NCBI RefSeq assembly: GCF_029714205.1
Contig: NZ_CP121648.1
Location: 1,302,001 to 1,366,000 of the forward strand
Reading direction: 5' to 3'
From: Methylobacterium sp. CB376
Lineage (GTDB): Bacteria; Pseudomonadota; Alphaproteobacteria; Rhizobiales; Beijerinckiaceae
Length of the DNA stretch: 64,000 nucleotides
Below the pieces are notes generated by a model. That model saw only the letters and a program-made list of their open reading frames with translations, was not told the DNA's origin and did not search any database. Shown here piece after piece: positions 17,020 through 26,578 of this stretch (position 1 is the stretch's first letter; each line of letters starts with the position of its first letter). Both the position numbers and the translations under genes were made by a program.

Positions 17020-18384
17020 GTGGCGCGCAATGTCCCGCATTCCGGGTTCCGTCGCGTTCTCTGGGAGAGGCCGAGCGATCCGGCCCTGGTGCGGGCCGCC
17101 GAGAGCGTGGCGGCGCGCGAGCCGCCCGACCGCTGGCTGGACGCCTACCGGGTTCCGGACGGGGTGAGGCTCGACCGCGCGTTCGGGGCGATCCCGATCG
17201 GCCCGGGAGCGGGGGCGCGGGAGATCTCCCCCCTGTCCCTCGACCCGCGCCGGTCGGAGCGGTTCCTGGTGCGCGCCATCATCCCGGTGCCCGGCTCCGG
17301 CGAGATCCCCGCCACGCTCGACGGCGGCGCGGTCTCTTCCGACGCCGAGGTCGGCACCACCCTGACCTGCGGCAGCAGCCGGGCGGTCGGGACCGAGGCG
17401 GACGTGCGGACGCGGCTCGACACCGCCCTGCTCGCCCAGAACGGGCTCGACGGCAGCGGCGTCGCGATCGCCATCGTGGATGGCGGCATCTCCCTGGCGC
17501 GGCTCGCCGCGCGGCTCGGCACGCCGCCGCTCCTCGACGCCGGCCAGTCCTGGTCGCCCACGACCATCGTCTCCGTGCCGGGCAGGCACCGGGTCGGGCA
17601 CGGCACGATGTGCGCCTTCGACGCGCTGATCGCGGCGCCGAAGGCCACCCTGCTCGACGTGCCCGCCCTCGCCGCCCGCTCGGCCGGCGATCACTCGGCG
17701 GCCGGGACGGTCGGGGCGGCGATCCAGGCCTACTGGTTCCTGATCACCCGCTGGCTGCTCACCGGGCCGCCGGCCGGCCTCGCGGCGCTCGTGGTGAGCA
17801 ACAGCTGGGGCATCTACCACCCGAGCCTCGACTTCCCCCAGGGCCATCCGGGCCGCTACGTCGACAACCCGAACCATCCGTTCCGGTTCTACGTCCGCGC
17901 CCTGACGCAGAGCGGCACCGACGTCGTGTTCGCGGGCTCGAATTGCGGGCCCGAATGCCCGGCGGCCCCGTGCCTGCAGCGGGTGCAGGGCGCGATCATG
18001 GGCGCCAACGCCTATCCGGAGGTGCTCACGCTGGCCGCCTGCACGACCGCCGGGGACCGGCTGGGCTACTCCGCCAAGGGTCCGTCGATCGCCGGGATGA
18101 CGCCGCAGAAGCCGGACGTGACGGCCTACAGCCACTTCCTCGGCTCGCTCAGCCGGAGCCGGTTCACGCCCGACGGCGGGACCTCGGCGGCCTGCGCGGT
18201 CGCCGCCGGCTGCGTCGCGGCGCTCCGCACCCGGGCGAAGCCGGCCACCACCTCCGCCGCCGCGATGGCGCAGGTCCTGCGCGCGACCGCCCTCCAGACC
18301 GGGCCCCCGGGGTGGAACGCCGAGCGCGGCCACGGCGTCCTGCGGCCCGTCGAGGCGGGCCGCAGCCTGGGGCTGATCCCCTGA
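17020..18384 (+). CDS. S8-family (subtilisin-like) serine peptidase
   Basis: 454 residues from a GTG start preceded by GAGGGGAGG. The catalytic triad is visible: D154 in IAIVDGGI, H194 in HRVGHGTMCAFD, and S389 in DGGTSAACAVAAG; the oxyanion Asn region is VVFAGSNCG. An N-terminal region of about 130 residues precedes the catalytic domain. No standard signal peptide is evident, so it may act in the cytoplasm or be exported by another route. Four cysteines cluster in NCGPECPAAPC. It follows the PAP2 protein closely and may share its transcript; a functional link is not established. Confidence 0.85.
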   Translation: MARNVPHSGFRRVLWERPSDPALVRAAESVAAREPPDRWLDAYRVPDGVRLDRAFGAIPIGPGAGAREISPLSLDPRRSERFLVRAIIPVPGSGEIPATLDGGAVSSDAEVGTTLTCGSSRAVGTEADVRTRLDTALLAQNGLDGSGVAIAIVDGGISLARLAARLGTPPLLDAGQSWSPTTIVSVPGRHRVGHGTMCAFDALIAAPKATLLDVPALAARSAGDHSAAGTVGAAIQAYWFLITRWLLTGPPAGLAALVVSNSWGIYHPSLDFPQGHPGRYVDNPNHPFRFYVRALTQSGTDVVFAGSNCGPECPAAPCLQRVQGAIMGANAYPEVLTLAACTTAGDRLGYSAKGPSIAGMTPQKPDVTAYSHFLGSLSRSRFTPDGGTSAACAVAAGCVAALRTRAKPATTSAAAMAQVLRATALQTGPPGWNAERGHGVLRPVEAGRSLGLIP

Positions 18385-18541
18385 CCCGGCCGCGGGCCGG
18401 GCGACCCCGGCCCCGCCTGATCCCAGCGGTCATGGGACATGACCGGCGGGTCCGTTCTCGACTCGTCGCCGAGCTGCCGGCTTGGGGCGCGCAATCGAGA
18501 GGGTCGACGGCCCGGTGCGTCGGCATCCCGGGCCGTCGGGA

Positions 18542-20041
18542 TCACTGCATGGTGGGCATCACGAAGTCGGCCCCCGCCCGGATGCCGGTCGGCCAGCGGG
18601 TCGTGATCGTCTTGAGGCGGGTGTAGAACCGGACGCCCTCCGGCCCGTGCATGTGGTGGTCGCCGAACAGCGACGCCTTCCAGCCGCCGAAGGAGTGGAA
18701 GGCCATCGGGACCGGGATCGGCACGTTGATGCCGACCATCCCGACCTCGATCTGGTGGGCGAATTCCCGCGCGGCGTCGCCGTCCCGGGTGAAGATCGCC
18801 GTGCCGTTGCCGAATTCGTGCGCGTTGATGAGCTCCGCCGCCGTGGCGTAATCGGGGACGCGGGCCACGGCGAGCACCGGCCCGAAGATCTCCTCCTTGT
18901 AGATCCGCATCTCGGGCGTGACGCGGTCGAACAGCGTGCCGCCGACGAAGAAGCCGTTCTCGTAGCCCTGGAGCGTCAGGCCGCGCCCGTCGACGAGGAG
19001 CTCGGCGCCCTCGGCGACGCCCTGGTCGATGTAGCCGCGCACCTTGTCGAGGTGCTGGCGCGTGACGAGCGGCCCCATCTCGGCCTCCGGATCGGTGCCG
19101 GGGCCGACCTTCAGCGCGCGCACCTTCGGGACCAGCCGCGCGATCAGCGCGTCGGCGGTCTTCTCGCCCACCGGCATCGCCACCGAGACCGCCATGCAGC
19201 GCTCGCCCGCCGAGCCGTAGGCGGCGCCCATCAGCGCGTCGACCGCCTGGTCGAGGTCGGCGTCCGGCATGATGATCATGTGGTTCTTGGCGCCGCCGAG
19301 CGCCTGGGCGCGCTTCCCCTGGCTCGTCGCGGTCGCGTAGATGTGGCGGGCGATCGGGGTCGAGCCGACGAAGCTCACCGCGTTCACGCCGGGGCTGAGC
19401 AGGAGCGCGTCGACCGCCTCCTTGTCGCCCTGCACCACCGAGAAGACGCCGTCGGGCAGGCCCGCCTCCCGCAGCCACTCGGCGAGCAGCAGGGCGGCGG
19501 AGGGATCGCGCTCGGAGGGCTTCAGGATGAAGCAGTTCCCGCAGGCCAGGGCGACCGGGAACATCCACATCGGCACCATGGCCGGGAAGTTGAAGGGCGT
19601 GATGCCGGCCACCACGCCGAGCGGCTGGCGCAGGGAGTGGGAATCGACCCGGGTGCCGACATTCTCGGTCACCTCGCCCTTGAGGAGCTGCGGCGCGCCG
19701 GTGGCGAATTCCACCACCTCCATGCCGCGCAGGATCTCGCCCTTGGCGTCGGAGAGCACCTTGCCGTGCTCGGCGGTGATCACGGCGGCGAGCGCGTCGG
19801 CGCGCGCCTCCAGGAGGCCGAGGAACCGGTTGAGGATGCGGGCGCGGCGCAGGGGCGGGGTGGCCGCCCAGGCCGGGAAGGCCGCCCGGGCGCTCGCCAC
19901 CGCCGCCTCGACCTCGTCGCGGCTCGCGAGCGCCACCGCGCCGGTCTGCTCGCCGGTGGCCGGGTTGAAGACGGGCGCCGTCCGGCCCGAGCGGCCCGGC
20001 ACGCGGGCGCCGTTCACGAAGTGGTCGATCGGGGAGATCAT
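18542..20041 (-). CDS. mmsA: CoA-acylating methylmalonate-semialdehyde dehydrogenase
   Basis: 499 residues, full-length for the MmsA/IolA family. Key motifs are [44 protein letters not shown] and the catalytic cysteine in [11 protein letters not shown]; the C-terminus has [18 protein letters not shown], typical of the CoA-dependent members. It converts methylmalonate semialdehyde (or malonate semialdehyde) plus NAD and CoA to propionyl- or acetyl-CoA in valine and inositol breakdown. The ATG at 20041 (MISPIDHF) matches family starts; 22 upstream residues in frame are not family-like. It is divergent from the LysR gene at 20224, which probably controls it. Confidence 0.9.
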   Translation of the reverse strand: MISPIDHFVNGARVPGRSGRTAPVFNPATGEQTGAVALASRDEVEAAVASARAAFPAWAATPPLRRARILNRFLGLLEARADALAAVITAEHGKVLSDAKGEILRGMEVVEFATGAPQLLKGEVTENVGTRVDSHSLRQPLGVVAGITPFNFPAMVPMWMFPVALACGNCFILKPSERDPSAALLLAEWLREAGLPDGVFSVVQGDKEAVDALLLSPGVNAVSFVGSTPIARHIYATATSQGKRAQALGGAKNHMIIMPDADLDQAVDALMGAAYGSAGERCMAVSVAMPVGEKTADALIARLVPKVRALKVGPGTDPEAEMGPLVTRQHLDKVRGYIDQGVAEGAELLVDGRGLTLQGYENGFFVGGTLFDRVTPEMRIYKEEIFGPVLAVARVPDYATAAELINAHEFGNGTAIFTRDGDAAREFAHQIEVGMVGINVPIPVPMAFHSFGGWKASLFGDHHMHGPEGVRFYTRLKTITTRWPTGIRAGADFVMPTMQ

Positions 20042-20223
20042 GGCGGGGGTGCCTTCCTGTCCGGCCCGCTCCGGGCCGCCTGTTGACGGGCTGTTCTGGG
20101 CCGACAAAAATCGCGGCTCAATGGCAGATCCCGCCCAACCGTTGTGCGGAGTTTCGCGCCCCTGGGGGGCACGCCCGTGCGGGTCGCGCCCGGACGGGTG
20201 GTGCCCGTGAGCCGGGAGCGCCG

Positions 20224-21144
20224 ATGAACTGGGACCACCTGCAGGTCTTCCTGGCGGTCGCCCGCTCCGGCCAGATGCTGGAGGCCGGCCGCCGGCTCGG
20301 CCTCAACCACGCCACGGTGGCGCGCCGGATCGAGGGGCTGGAGGCGGCGCTCGGCGCCACGCTGTTCCACCGCCGGCCGCACGGCTCCGTGCTGACCGAG
20401 GCGGGCGAGGGCCTCGTGCCGGTGGCCGAGCGGATCGAGGCCGAGGTGCTCGCCGCGACCGCGCGGCTGCGGGCGCAGGAGGCCGAGCCGACCGGCACGG
20501 TGCGGATCGGGGCGCCGGACGGGCTCGGCAACCTCTTCCTCGCCCGGGAACTCGGCCGGCTCGCCCGCCGCCACGCGGGGCTGATCATCGAGCTCGTGCC
20601 GCTGCCGCGCTCCTTCTCGCTGTCGCGGCGGGAGGCGGACCTCGCCATCGGCCTCGACCGGCCCAGCCACGGGCGGCTGATCCTGTCGAAGCTCTCCGAT
20701 TACAGCCTCGGCCTCTACGCGGCGCGCGACTACCTCGACCAGGCGGGCGCGCCGGCCGGCGAGGCGGACCTGGCCGCCCACCCGGCGGTGATCGGCCTCG
20801 ACGACTACGCCTACGCCTCGGCCCTCGACTACGCGGCCTTCCTGCAGGACCGGGCGCGGCGGGTCTTCCGCTGCGCCGGGGCGGTCGGGCAGCTCGAAGC
20901 GGTGCGGGCCGGGGCGGGCATCGGCATCCTGCACGATTTCGCGGCCGCCGGCTGCCCGGACCTCGTGCGGGTCCTGCCCGGGATCCAGTTCCGGCGGACC
21001 TACTGGCTGATGTCGCATCCCGACAGCCACGAGGCGCGCCGGGTCGCCGCCTGCCGGGACTTCATCACCCGGCGCTTCCGGGAGGAGCGCGACCGCTTCC
21101 TGCCGCGCCGGTCCGCCGGCCCGGTCCCGCCGGACGCGCCCTGA
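20224..21144 (+). CDS. LysR-family transcriptional regulator
   Basis: 306 residues: an N-terminal winged helix-turn-helix ([40 protein letters not shown]) followed by a two-lobed effector-binding domain ([31 protein letters not shown]). GCCGGGAGCG precedes the ATG as a plausible ribosome site. Its position, divergent to mmsA across 182 bases, fits the usual LysR arrangement where the regulator controls both itself and its neighbour; the inducer is probably a valine or inositol pathway intermediate, which is inference. Confidence 0.88.
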   Translation: MNWDHLQVFLAVARSGQMLEAGRRLGLNHATVARRIEGLEAALGATLFHRRPHGSVLTEAGEGLVPVAERIEAEVLAATARLRAQEAEPTGTVRIGAPDGLGNLFLARELGRLARRHAGLIIELVPLPRSFSLSRREADLAIGLDRPSHGRLILSKLSDYSLGLYAARDYLDQAGAPAGEADLAAHPAVIGLDDYAYASALDYAAFLQDRARRVFRCAGAVGQLEAVRAGAGIGILHDFAAAGCPDLVRVLPGIQFRRTYWLMSHPDSHEARRVAACRDFITRRFREERDRFLPRRSAGPVPPDAP

Positions 21145-21170
21145 CCAGGCGCAGCGCTGCCGAGGCCGGT

Positions 21171-21262
21171 CTCCGCCGCTCGGGTTCTCCGCCTCTCGGG
21201 TTCTCCCCCTCTCGGGTTCTCCGCCGCTCGGGTTCTCGGCCTTTCGGGTTTTCCGCCTTTCG
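21171..21262. repeat. Imperfect 15-bp tandem repeat downstream of the LysR gene
   Basis: About five or six units of CTCGGGTTCTCCGCC with scattered changes (CTCCCCCT, GGCCTTTCGG). The period of 15 would be in frame, but there is no open frame with protein character on either strand. It marks the border between the core-like genes on the left and the lower-GC accessory block on the right. Confidence 0.75.
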
Positions 21263-21373
21263 CTGCCGCGCCCATCCGGCAGGCGCGCGCGGCCCGGCGC
21301 CCGCCCGAGGGAGGTCGGCCCACCCCAATCCTGCCCGTCGCGGCCCTACGAGCAAACCGGGCCCGGCGAGGTC

Positions 21374-22534
21374 ATGGCCTTCACCCGTGATCATTTCCTA
21401 CAACAACCACTTGCGGAGGCGGCCTTTCGCAGGCATCCTGTGCAACCACAGATGGCCAGTAATGATGCCGCTTTTCTCAAATCCTCGATGACGGAGGGCG
21501 TGGTGGCTGGCGATATGGATTTTCAAGAGTCGGTAGTATTTCACGCGGTGCGAGGACCCGACGCGCAACCACATCTTTCTCCGCAAGGGCGCGCCTTGCC
21601 GGTGCTCCAACAATATGGACGTATTGCGATTACGTTGGGAGATGTCGGCGTGACGTCGCCGATCAACGAGGAGAATTTGTATGAAACTGAGAGGCTGGGG
21701 CTCGATGCGTTTCGCCTTCGGAGCGAGCAATCCTACAGGAAGGCCAAGGCGAACCGGCCCGCGAACGCGCTGACCTGGGGCGGGGATGGCCCGCGCGCGC
21801 CGCTCGACAAGGGCGACCTCGAACGTTCGTTCGATCCGCCGCCCGGAGCCCCGGCGGCTTACAGGCTGATCGGCCGCGTGGCGGCCGGTCTCGTCATCGT
21901 CTCCGGCCCCGGAGCGCTCGCGTTCACGCAAGCCGAACGGACCAAGATCGTCGCCGAAGTCCAGAACGCCCATGCTTGGCTAAGCTCGCAAAGTCCTGCG
22001 AAGGACGTCACGTTCGTACCGATCATCAATCAGGTTGACGTGACCGCCGCCGACAATCCGCAAGGTGGCAGCTATGAGAGCCAGGAGCAGTTTTGGCGGG
22101 ATGAGGCGCTCTCCCAGCTTGGTCACGACGCGGGGACGGCCGGTATCGCACAATTTTTGCAAAGCATGCGCCAGAGCGTGGCGGCGGATTATTATTACTG
22201 CGCGTTCTTTGTAAAGTATACGACTTTTCATTTTGCCTATGCGCATCCTGAGAGCGCGTACCTTGTTCTCAACTACTACAACGACAGCTGGGGGGCCGAC
22301 AATATCGACCGTGTTTTTGCGCGCGAGTCCTGCCACATCTTTGGTGCGCCGGATGAGTATGCGTTGGCGCGGTGCGAGTGCGGCGGCTCCTGGGGCGTCT
22401 TCGGGCGCCCCAACATCAATTGTGAAAGCTGTGCTCCGAGCGGCGGCGAGCCCTGTTTGATGAAGGCAAACACTTGGTCGATGTGCGCCATGACACCATA
22501 TCACGTTGGCTACAACGGGTTGCCGGCCGTGTAG
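21374..22534 (+). CDS. Putative zinc-metallopeptidase-like protein with altered active site
   Basis: 386 residues in two parts. Residues 1-160 contain an I9-propeptide-like segment and a linker (LGLDAFRLRSEQSYRKA ... ALTWGGDG) shared with the small protein encoded next. Residues 165-386 look like a secreted metallopeptidase domain: RESCHIFGAPDEYA, then paired cysteine motifs (CECGGSWGVFG, NCESC, CLMKANTWSMCAMTPYHVGYNG). Related proteins would carry HExxH followed by FGAPDEY; here the first His is Arg, so one metal ligand is missing. Base composition is lower in GC than flanking genes. The family is not named with certainty. Confidence 0.55.
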   Translation: MAFTRDHFLQQPLAEAAFRRHPVQPQMASNDAAFLKSSMTEGVVAGDMDFQESVVFHAVRGPDAQPHLSPQGRALPVLQQYGRIAITLGDVGVTSPINEENLYETERLGLDAFRLRSEQSYRKAKANRPANALTWGGDGPRAPLDKGDLERSFDPPPGAPAAYRLIGRVAAGLVIVSGPGALAFTQAERTKIVAEVQNAHAWLSSQSPAKDVTFVPIINQVDVTAADNPQGGSYESQEQFWRDEALSQLGHDAGTAGIAQFLQSMRQSVAADYYYCAFFVKYTTFHFAYAHPESAYLVLNYYNDSWGADNIDRVFARESCHIFGAPDEYALARCECGGSWGVFGRPNINCESCAPSGGEPCLMKANTWSMCAMTPYHVGYNGLPAV

Positions 22535-22559
22535 CGGCCGCACCGCGGAGGGCCGAACG

Positions 22560-22856
22560 ATGAATGAGCTGCTTCTCATCAAGGCGCCCGATCCATCGGA
22601 GACTTTCGAAAAGCTGAACTCGAAAGTCACGATCCTGCAATCATTCTCGCCGCGTCTCCATGAGGTCGAGGGCTCTTCGGACGATGTCGCGGGAGCCGCG
22701 ACGCTGCCGGGGGTGGTCGCCGGGGCGGCCGTCCAGCATTCGGACCTGTCACAATCGGAAAAGCTTGCGGTCGATGCGTGGCGCTTGCGCCTGAAGGGAA
22801 AAGCGCGGCCTTACGAAGGAATGAATTGGGGCTCGGACGGCTTCGATCCGCCGTAG
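22560..22856 (+). CDS. Small I9-inhibitor-like protein
   Basis: 98 residues. The first half (LLLIKAPDPSETFEKLN, VTILQSFSPRLHEVEGS, VAGAATLPGVV) has the beta-alpha-beta pattern of peptidase inhibitor I9/propeptide domains. The second half (SEKLAVDAWRLRLKGKA, MNWGSDGFDPP) is similar to the linker of the preceding metallopeptidase-like protein (ERLGLDAFRLRSEQS, LTWGGDG). No signal peptide is seen. It begins 26 bases after that gene and is probably co-transcribed; a role as inhibitor or chaperone of a neighbouring peptidase is inference. Confidence 0.5.
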   Translation: MNELLLIKAPDPSETFEKLNSKVTILQSFSPRLHEVEGSSDDVAGAATLPGVVAGAAVQHSDLSQSEKLAVDAWRLRLKGKARPYEGMNWGSDGFDPP

Positions 22857-22898
22857 GTGGAGAGCCATTTGCGGCAGGTGGCACAATGCGGGGCGGCC

Positions 22899-23345
22899 AT
22901 GAATCGCTTGGTTGTCGTGACATCGGTTTGGCTTGCGTGGATCAGCTTCGCCAGCTTTGTCCTTGGCTCCATCACGACGTATTATGTACAATGGAAGGCG
23001 GCCGACGCCGCAAAGAAGGCCAGCGAAGCCGCGAACGGGGCGGTTCAGCGCGCCGCGCCGGCGGGCGGCCCACCGGGCGCGCTGCCGGCCAACGCTCCCA
23101 CGATCGGCGATCTTTCGGAGCTCTTCAAAGCGATCACGGGGGCGCTCGACGTCGTGGTCAAGGCGGGTCCGGGCTTGGCCGGGCTCATCGCATCGATCCT
23201 GTTCCTTGGGGTGGGCTGCTGGGCCTCGACCGAGCCGGACCCGCGAACATGCACCATTAACAAAGACACCGTGATCAGCATCAAAGACAATAAACTGACT
23301 GAACCAGTGATCGTCGCATGCAAATCTGATTCCGCAAAGAGATAA
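22899..23345 (+). CDS. Hypothetical membrane protein
   Basis: 148 residues. An N-terminal hydrophobic helix (VVVTSVWLAWISFASFVLGS), an Ala-rich helical stretch (KAADAAKKASEAANGAV), a second hydrophobic segment (LAGLIASILFLGVGCWAS) and a polar C-terminal tail with two cysteines. This suggests an inner-membrane protein with two spans. No family recognised. It lies 42 bases after the I9-like gene on the same strand, with similar lower GC, so it likely belongs to the same accessory block. Confidence 0.5.
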   Translation: MNRLVVVTSVWLAWISFASFVLGSITTYYVQWKAADAAKKASEAANGAVQRAAPAGGPPGALPANAPTIGDLSELFKAITGALDVVVKAGPGLAGLIASILFLGVGCWASTEPDPRTCTINKDTVISIKDNKLTEPVIVACKSDSAKR

Positions 23346-23514
23346 TTGTTCGATGTGCGATCTAGTTCGCACAGGTGTGAAAAATTGCACTATGAGAGCT
23401 TACGGTCCGAGCTAAGATATAGTCTGTAGTCAAATCGCCATATATTTCCGGTAGAACTGTAGAGTCGGTCTCACTCAGGCCTCGTTGATATCCTCTAAAA
23501 CTTGGAGACTTCCG

Positions 23515-25231
23515 ATGCGCAGGCTCGAAGGCCGATCGATGTACATCGTGCGCCTGATGAACGTCATGGCTGCGAGTGGAGGCGTGGATCCATTCGTGCA
23601 GCGTTGCACCGACGCGCATCTCGCCTCCATATGGATCCGGATGGGCTATGGAAGGCGGATCGATCCCAATCTCCGGCATCCTGACTTTTCGCAGCTTCAT
23701 AAGAAATTGACCGGTGCCGGCATCCAGATCTGGGGCTGGCACGTGCCGCGCTGTCCGAACGTGGAGATTGCCCAGCAGGAAGCCGAACTCGTCGTCGGCT
23801 GGGCGCGGGACTTCACCTTGGCTGGCGTTCTCCTGGATGCGGAGCAGGGCGACCGCTTCTTTCAAGGGGGCGGGGATGAAGCGGCAGCTTATGTCCGCCA
23901 AGTGGAAACCGGGTTGAGCGCCCTGGGAGCAGGCCTCGCCCTCTCGAGCCACGATGCGCCGAGATTTTTCCGAACTTTCCGTTCCCACGCTTCTTGAGCC
24001 AAGTCAGCGATAATTGCCCACAAGTTTACTACACGAAGGAGGTTTCCGGAAGATTGAATCGGTCAATTCAGCAATACAAGGCCCTCGAACTCTCGCGAGC
24101 GTTTGCTGACCGTTACAAGCCGGTCGGTAACATCACGATTCGCGGCGACGTTGCGCATGAGAGCACGGCTGCTTGCCTGGAGAGGGCGGCGGCGTTCGTC
24201 GATCTCGTGACCGAGCAGGGGTTCAAGGCCTACGGTTTCTGGTGCGCTGACGAGGCGCCGGACGAGATATGGCAGTTCCTGAAGGGAAAGGACGTGTTTC
24301 CGGCAGCCATTCGCCCCGCTGCTGCGGCTCCTCTCGCCGCAGCGGCTCCTCCCGCGGCCGCGGCTCCTTCGATCAGCGAGGGCGAACTCGACTCGTTTGC
24401 GGACGACGTGCGCACCTTGCAGGCTCTCGCCGAGGACGACCAGCGTGAATTCTACGATACGGTGCTCGCATCCCAGATCGAGGAATTTGCACTGCGCGCA
24501 CGGGATGCCGCCGACGATGCGACGCTCATGCGCTGGCTCCAGATCCAGTCGCTCACGGCGCACTTCGTCACGGAGGGCGTCGCCGACGTCACCTTCGACC
24601 TCTGGCGGCGCTCGGACGATCACCTGAACAGCATCGTCGCGACGCTGCCCCCGGAGGCGCGCAGCCGCATCAGGTTTCTGTTCCAGGAATTTGCCGATAC
24701 GGGAGAGGCGTCGCCGCCGGGCGTGTTGTCGGCGCCGCTCGGCCCGCGCGCGTTCGAGGCGCCGGATCTCGGAGAGGACGGTGTTCTGGCGGCCTTCACC
24801 GGAACGGGTACGTTCACGAGCGCCCGAGGCTTTCCCGTCGTGAGCGGCACGCTCGCCGTGCTCGATCCCGACCGGGGCCAGGTGGTCACGTTCACGGCCA
24901 ATTCGGGCGGCGGAGCCCGCGGCTCCCGCGCCACCTACGGTCCCACGCCCCCGGCATCTACCGCGTCAGCAACCATCGCCCCAATCGCACGACGGCCGGA
25001 ATGGTTCTGGAAGGCGTCGGATTCTCATTCGATCTCGATCCAACCGCTGGGACACCGGTCTATGGCCGCAGTCTGTTCCGAATTCATCCGGACGGCGGCG
25101 CGCCGCAGACCAATGGCTGCATCGGCGTGCGCGAGCACGCAGGCCGGTTGCGCGACGTGGAAAACCTCTTGAACGCCAATCTTCGGGCGAATGGCGGCCG
25201 ATTCAAGCTAACGGTCAAGCATCAGCTGTGA
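23515..25231 (+). pseudogene. Glycosidase-like / L,D-transpeptidase-like fusion protein, two frameshifts
   Basis: Joining three frames gives about 570 residues. Residues 1-265 look like a TIM-barrel glycosidase-like domain (SIWIRMGYGRRIDPN, IWGWHVPRCPN, AGVLLDAEQGDRFF, YGFWCADEAPDEIWQFL). An Ala-Pro linker and a helical region follow. The C-terminal 100 residues end in RSLFRIHPDGGAPQTNGCIGV, with the His and Cys spacing of YkuD/DUF2778-type L,D-transpeptidase catalytic sites. One-base deletions are inferred near 23970-23990 and 24925-24960. Together the domains suggest action on peptidoglycan; no secretion signal is visible, so export would need another route. An alternative start is ATG 23539. 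Confidence 0.5.
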
Positions 25232-25364
25232 GGGCGGCAAAAATCTCTCGCGCCCCTTGCGACGCCGGCGGCCGCTGGCGTCGGCAGAGGTGCCGCGGCG
25301 GAGCGGCCATCGCAACCGGCCGCCCCGCCGGCCGGACGGGCGCACCGCCCCGACCCGCCCTCCC

Positions 25365-26578
25365 CTACTGCACCAGCTGCCCGACGCTCAGGATCGCGTT
25401 CATCACCGAGACGATGAGCCCGCCGATGAGGCCGCCGATCGCCACCGTCACGAGCGGCGTGAACAGGGCGAGCAGCCGGTCGATGCGCTCGCGCACCTGC
25501 GCCTCGTGCATCGCGGCGGCGTGGAGCAGGACCGGGCCGAGCCGGTTCACCTGCTCGCCGCTGGCGATCAGGGTCAGGGTCGAGGGCGCGTAGTCGCGCA
25601 GGGCCGCGAGGCCCGCGGCGAGCCCGCCGCCCTCGGTCAGGCAGCGCGCCGCGTGGTCGAGGGCCGCCCGGACGACCGCGTTGCGCGGCAGCGGGCGGGC
25701 GGCCGCCACGGCGTCGGGGATCGGCACCTGCGCGGTCACGAGCGTGCCCAGCACCCGGCAGATCCGCCCGAGCTCGATGCCGATCATGATCCCGCCGATC
25801 ACCGGGAGCCGCAGGGCGAGCCGGCTGCGCACCCGCGCGAAGCCCCGGTCCGACCAGATTGCCGCCAGCGCGAGGCAGGCCGCGCCGGCGCCGGCGAGGA
25901 GCGCCACCCACCACGCGGCCAGGAACGCGCCGAGCCCCGCCGCCGCGCGGATCGCGAGGGGCGGCGGCCGGCCGCTGCCCTCGAAGAGCGGCAGCAGCGC
26001 CGGCACCAGCACCCCGATCACCATGCCGAGCGTGCCGAGCCCCATCAGGATCAGCAGCGCCGGGTAGATCATCGCCGAGGCGAGGTGCCGGCGCACCGCG
26101 TCGCGCCGCTCCAGGGAGGCGGTCAGGGTCGCCACCACCTCGCCGAGCGTGCCGGTCGCCTCGCCCGCCCGCAGCCCGTCCACCATCTCGCGCGGGAAGG
26201 CCTGCGGGTGGGCCGCCATCGCCCGCGACAGGGAGGCGCCCGCGAGCACGCGCTGGAGCACGTCCGCCAGCACCGGCCGGAGCGCGCCGGGGCTCTGGCG
26301 CTCCACGAGGCGCAGCGCCCGGTCCACCGTGAGCCCGGCGCCGAGCAGGGTGCCGAACTCCTTCAGGAAGGCGATGCGGGCCGCGTCCGAGACCCGGTCG
26401 CGCCCGAACAGGTCGCGCGCCCAGAAGGGCTTCTCGCCCGGGCCGGCCGGCCCGATCTCGAAGACCTGCAGCCCCTCCGCCCGGAGCTGCGCCAGCGCCC
26501 GGGCCTCCCCTCCGCCTCGACCCGGCCGCTCCGCTGGCGCCCGTCGGGCGCGAAGGCGCGGTAGTGGAAGACCATCAT
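25365..26578 (-). pseudogene. gspF: Type II secretion inner-membrane protein GspF, one-base deletion near the N-terminus
   Basis: The start (MMVFHYRAFAPDGRQRSGRVEAEG) overlaps the gspE stop (ATGATGA). The rest of the protein continues one base out of frame after about 26504-26513, at a G-run, then gives a full GspF: LKEFGTLLGAGLTVDRAL, VERQSPGALRPVLADVLQRVLAG, three hydrophobic helices, GEQVNRLGPVLLHAA and a last helix ending VMNAILSVGQLVQ. GspF is the polytopic platform protein that couples the GspE motor to pseudopilus assembly. The conserved sequence on both sides argues for a consensus error rather than decay. Confidence 0.8.
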
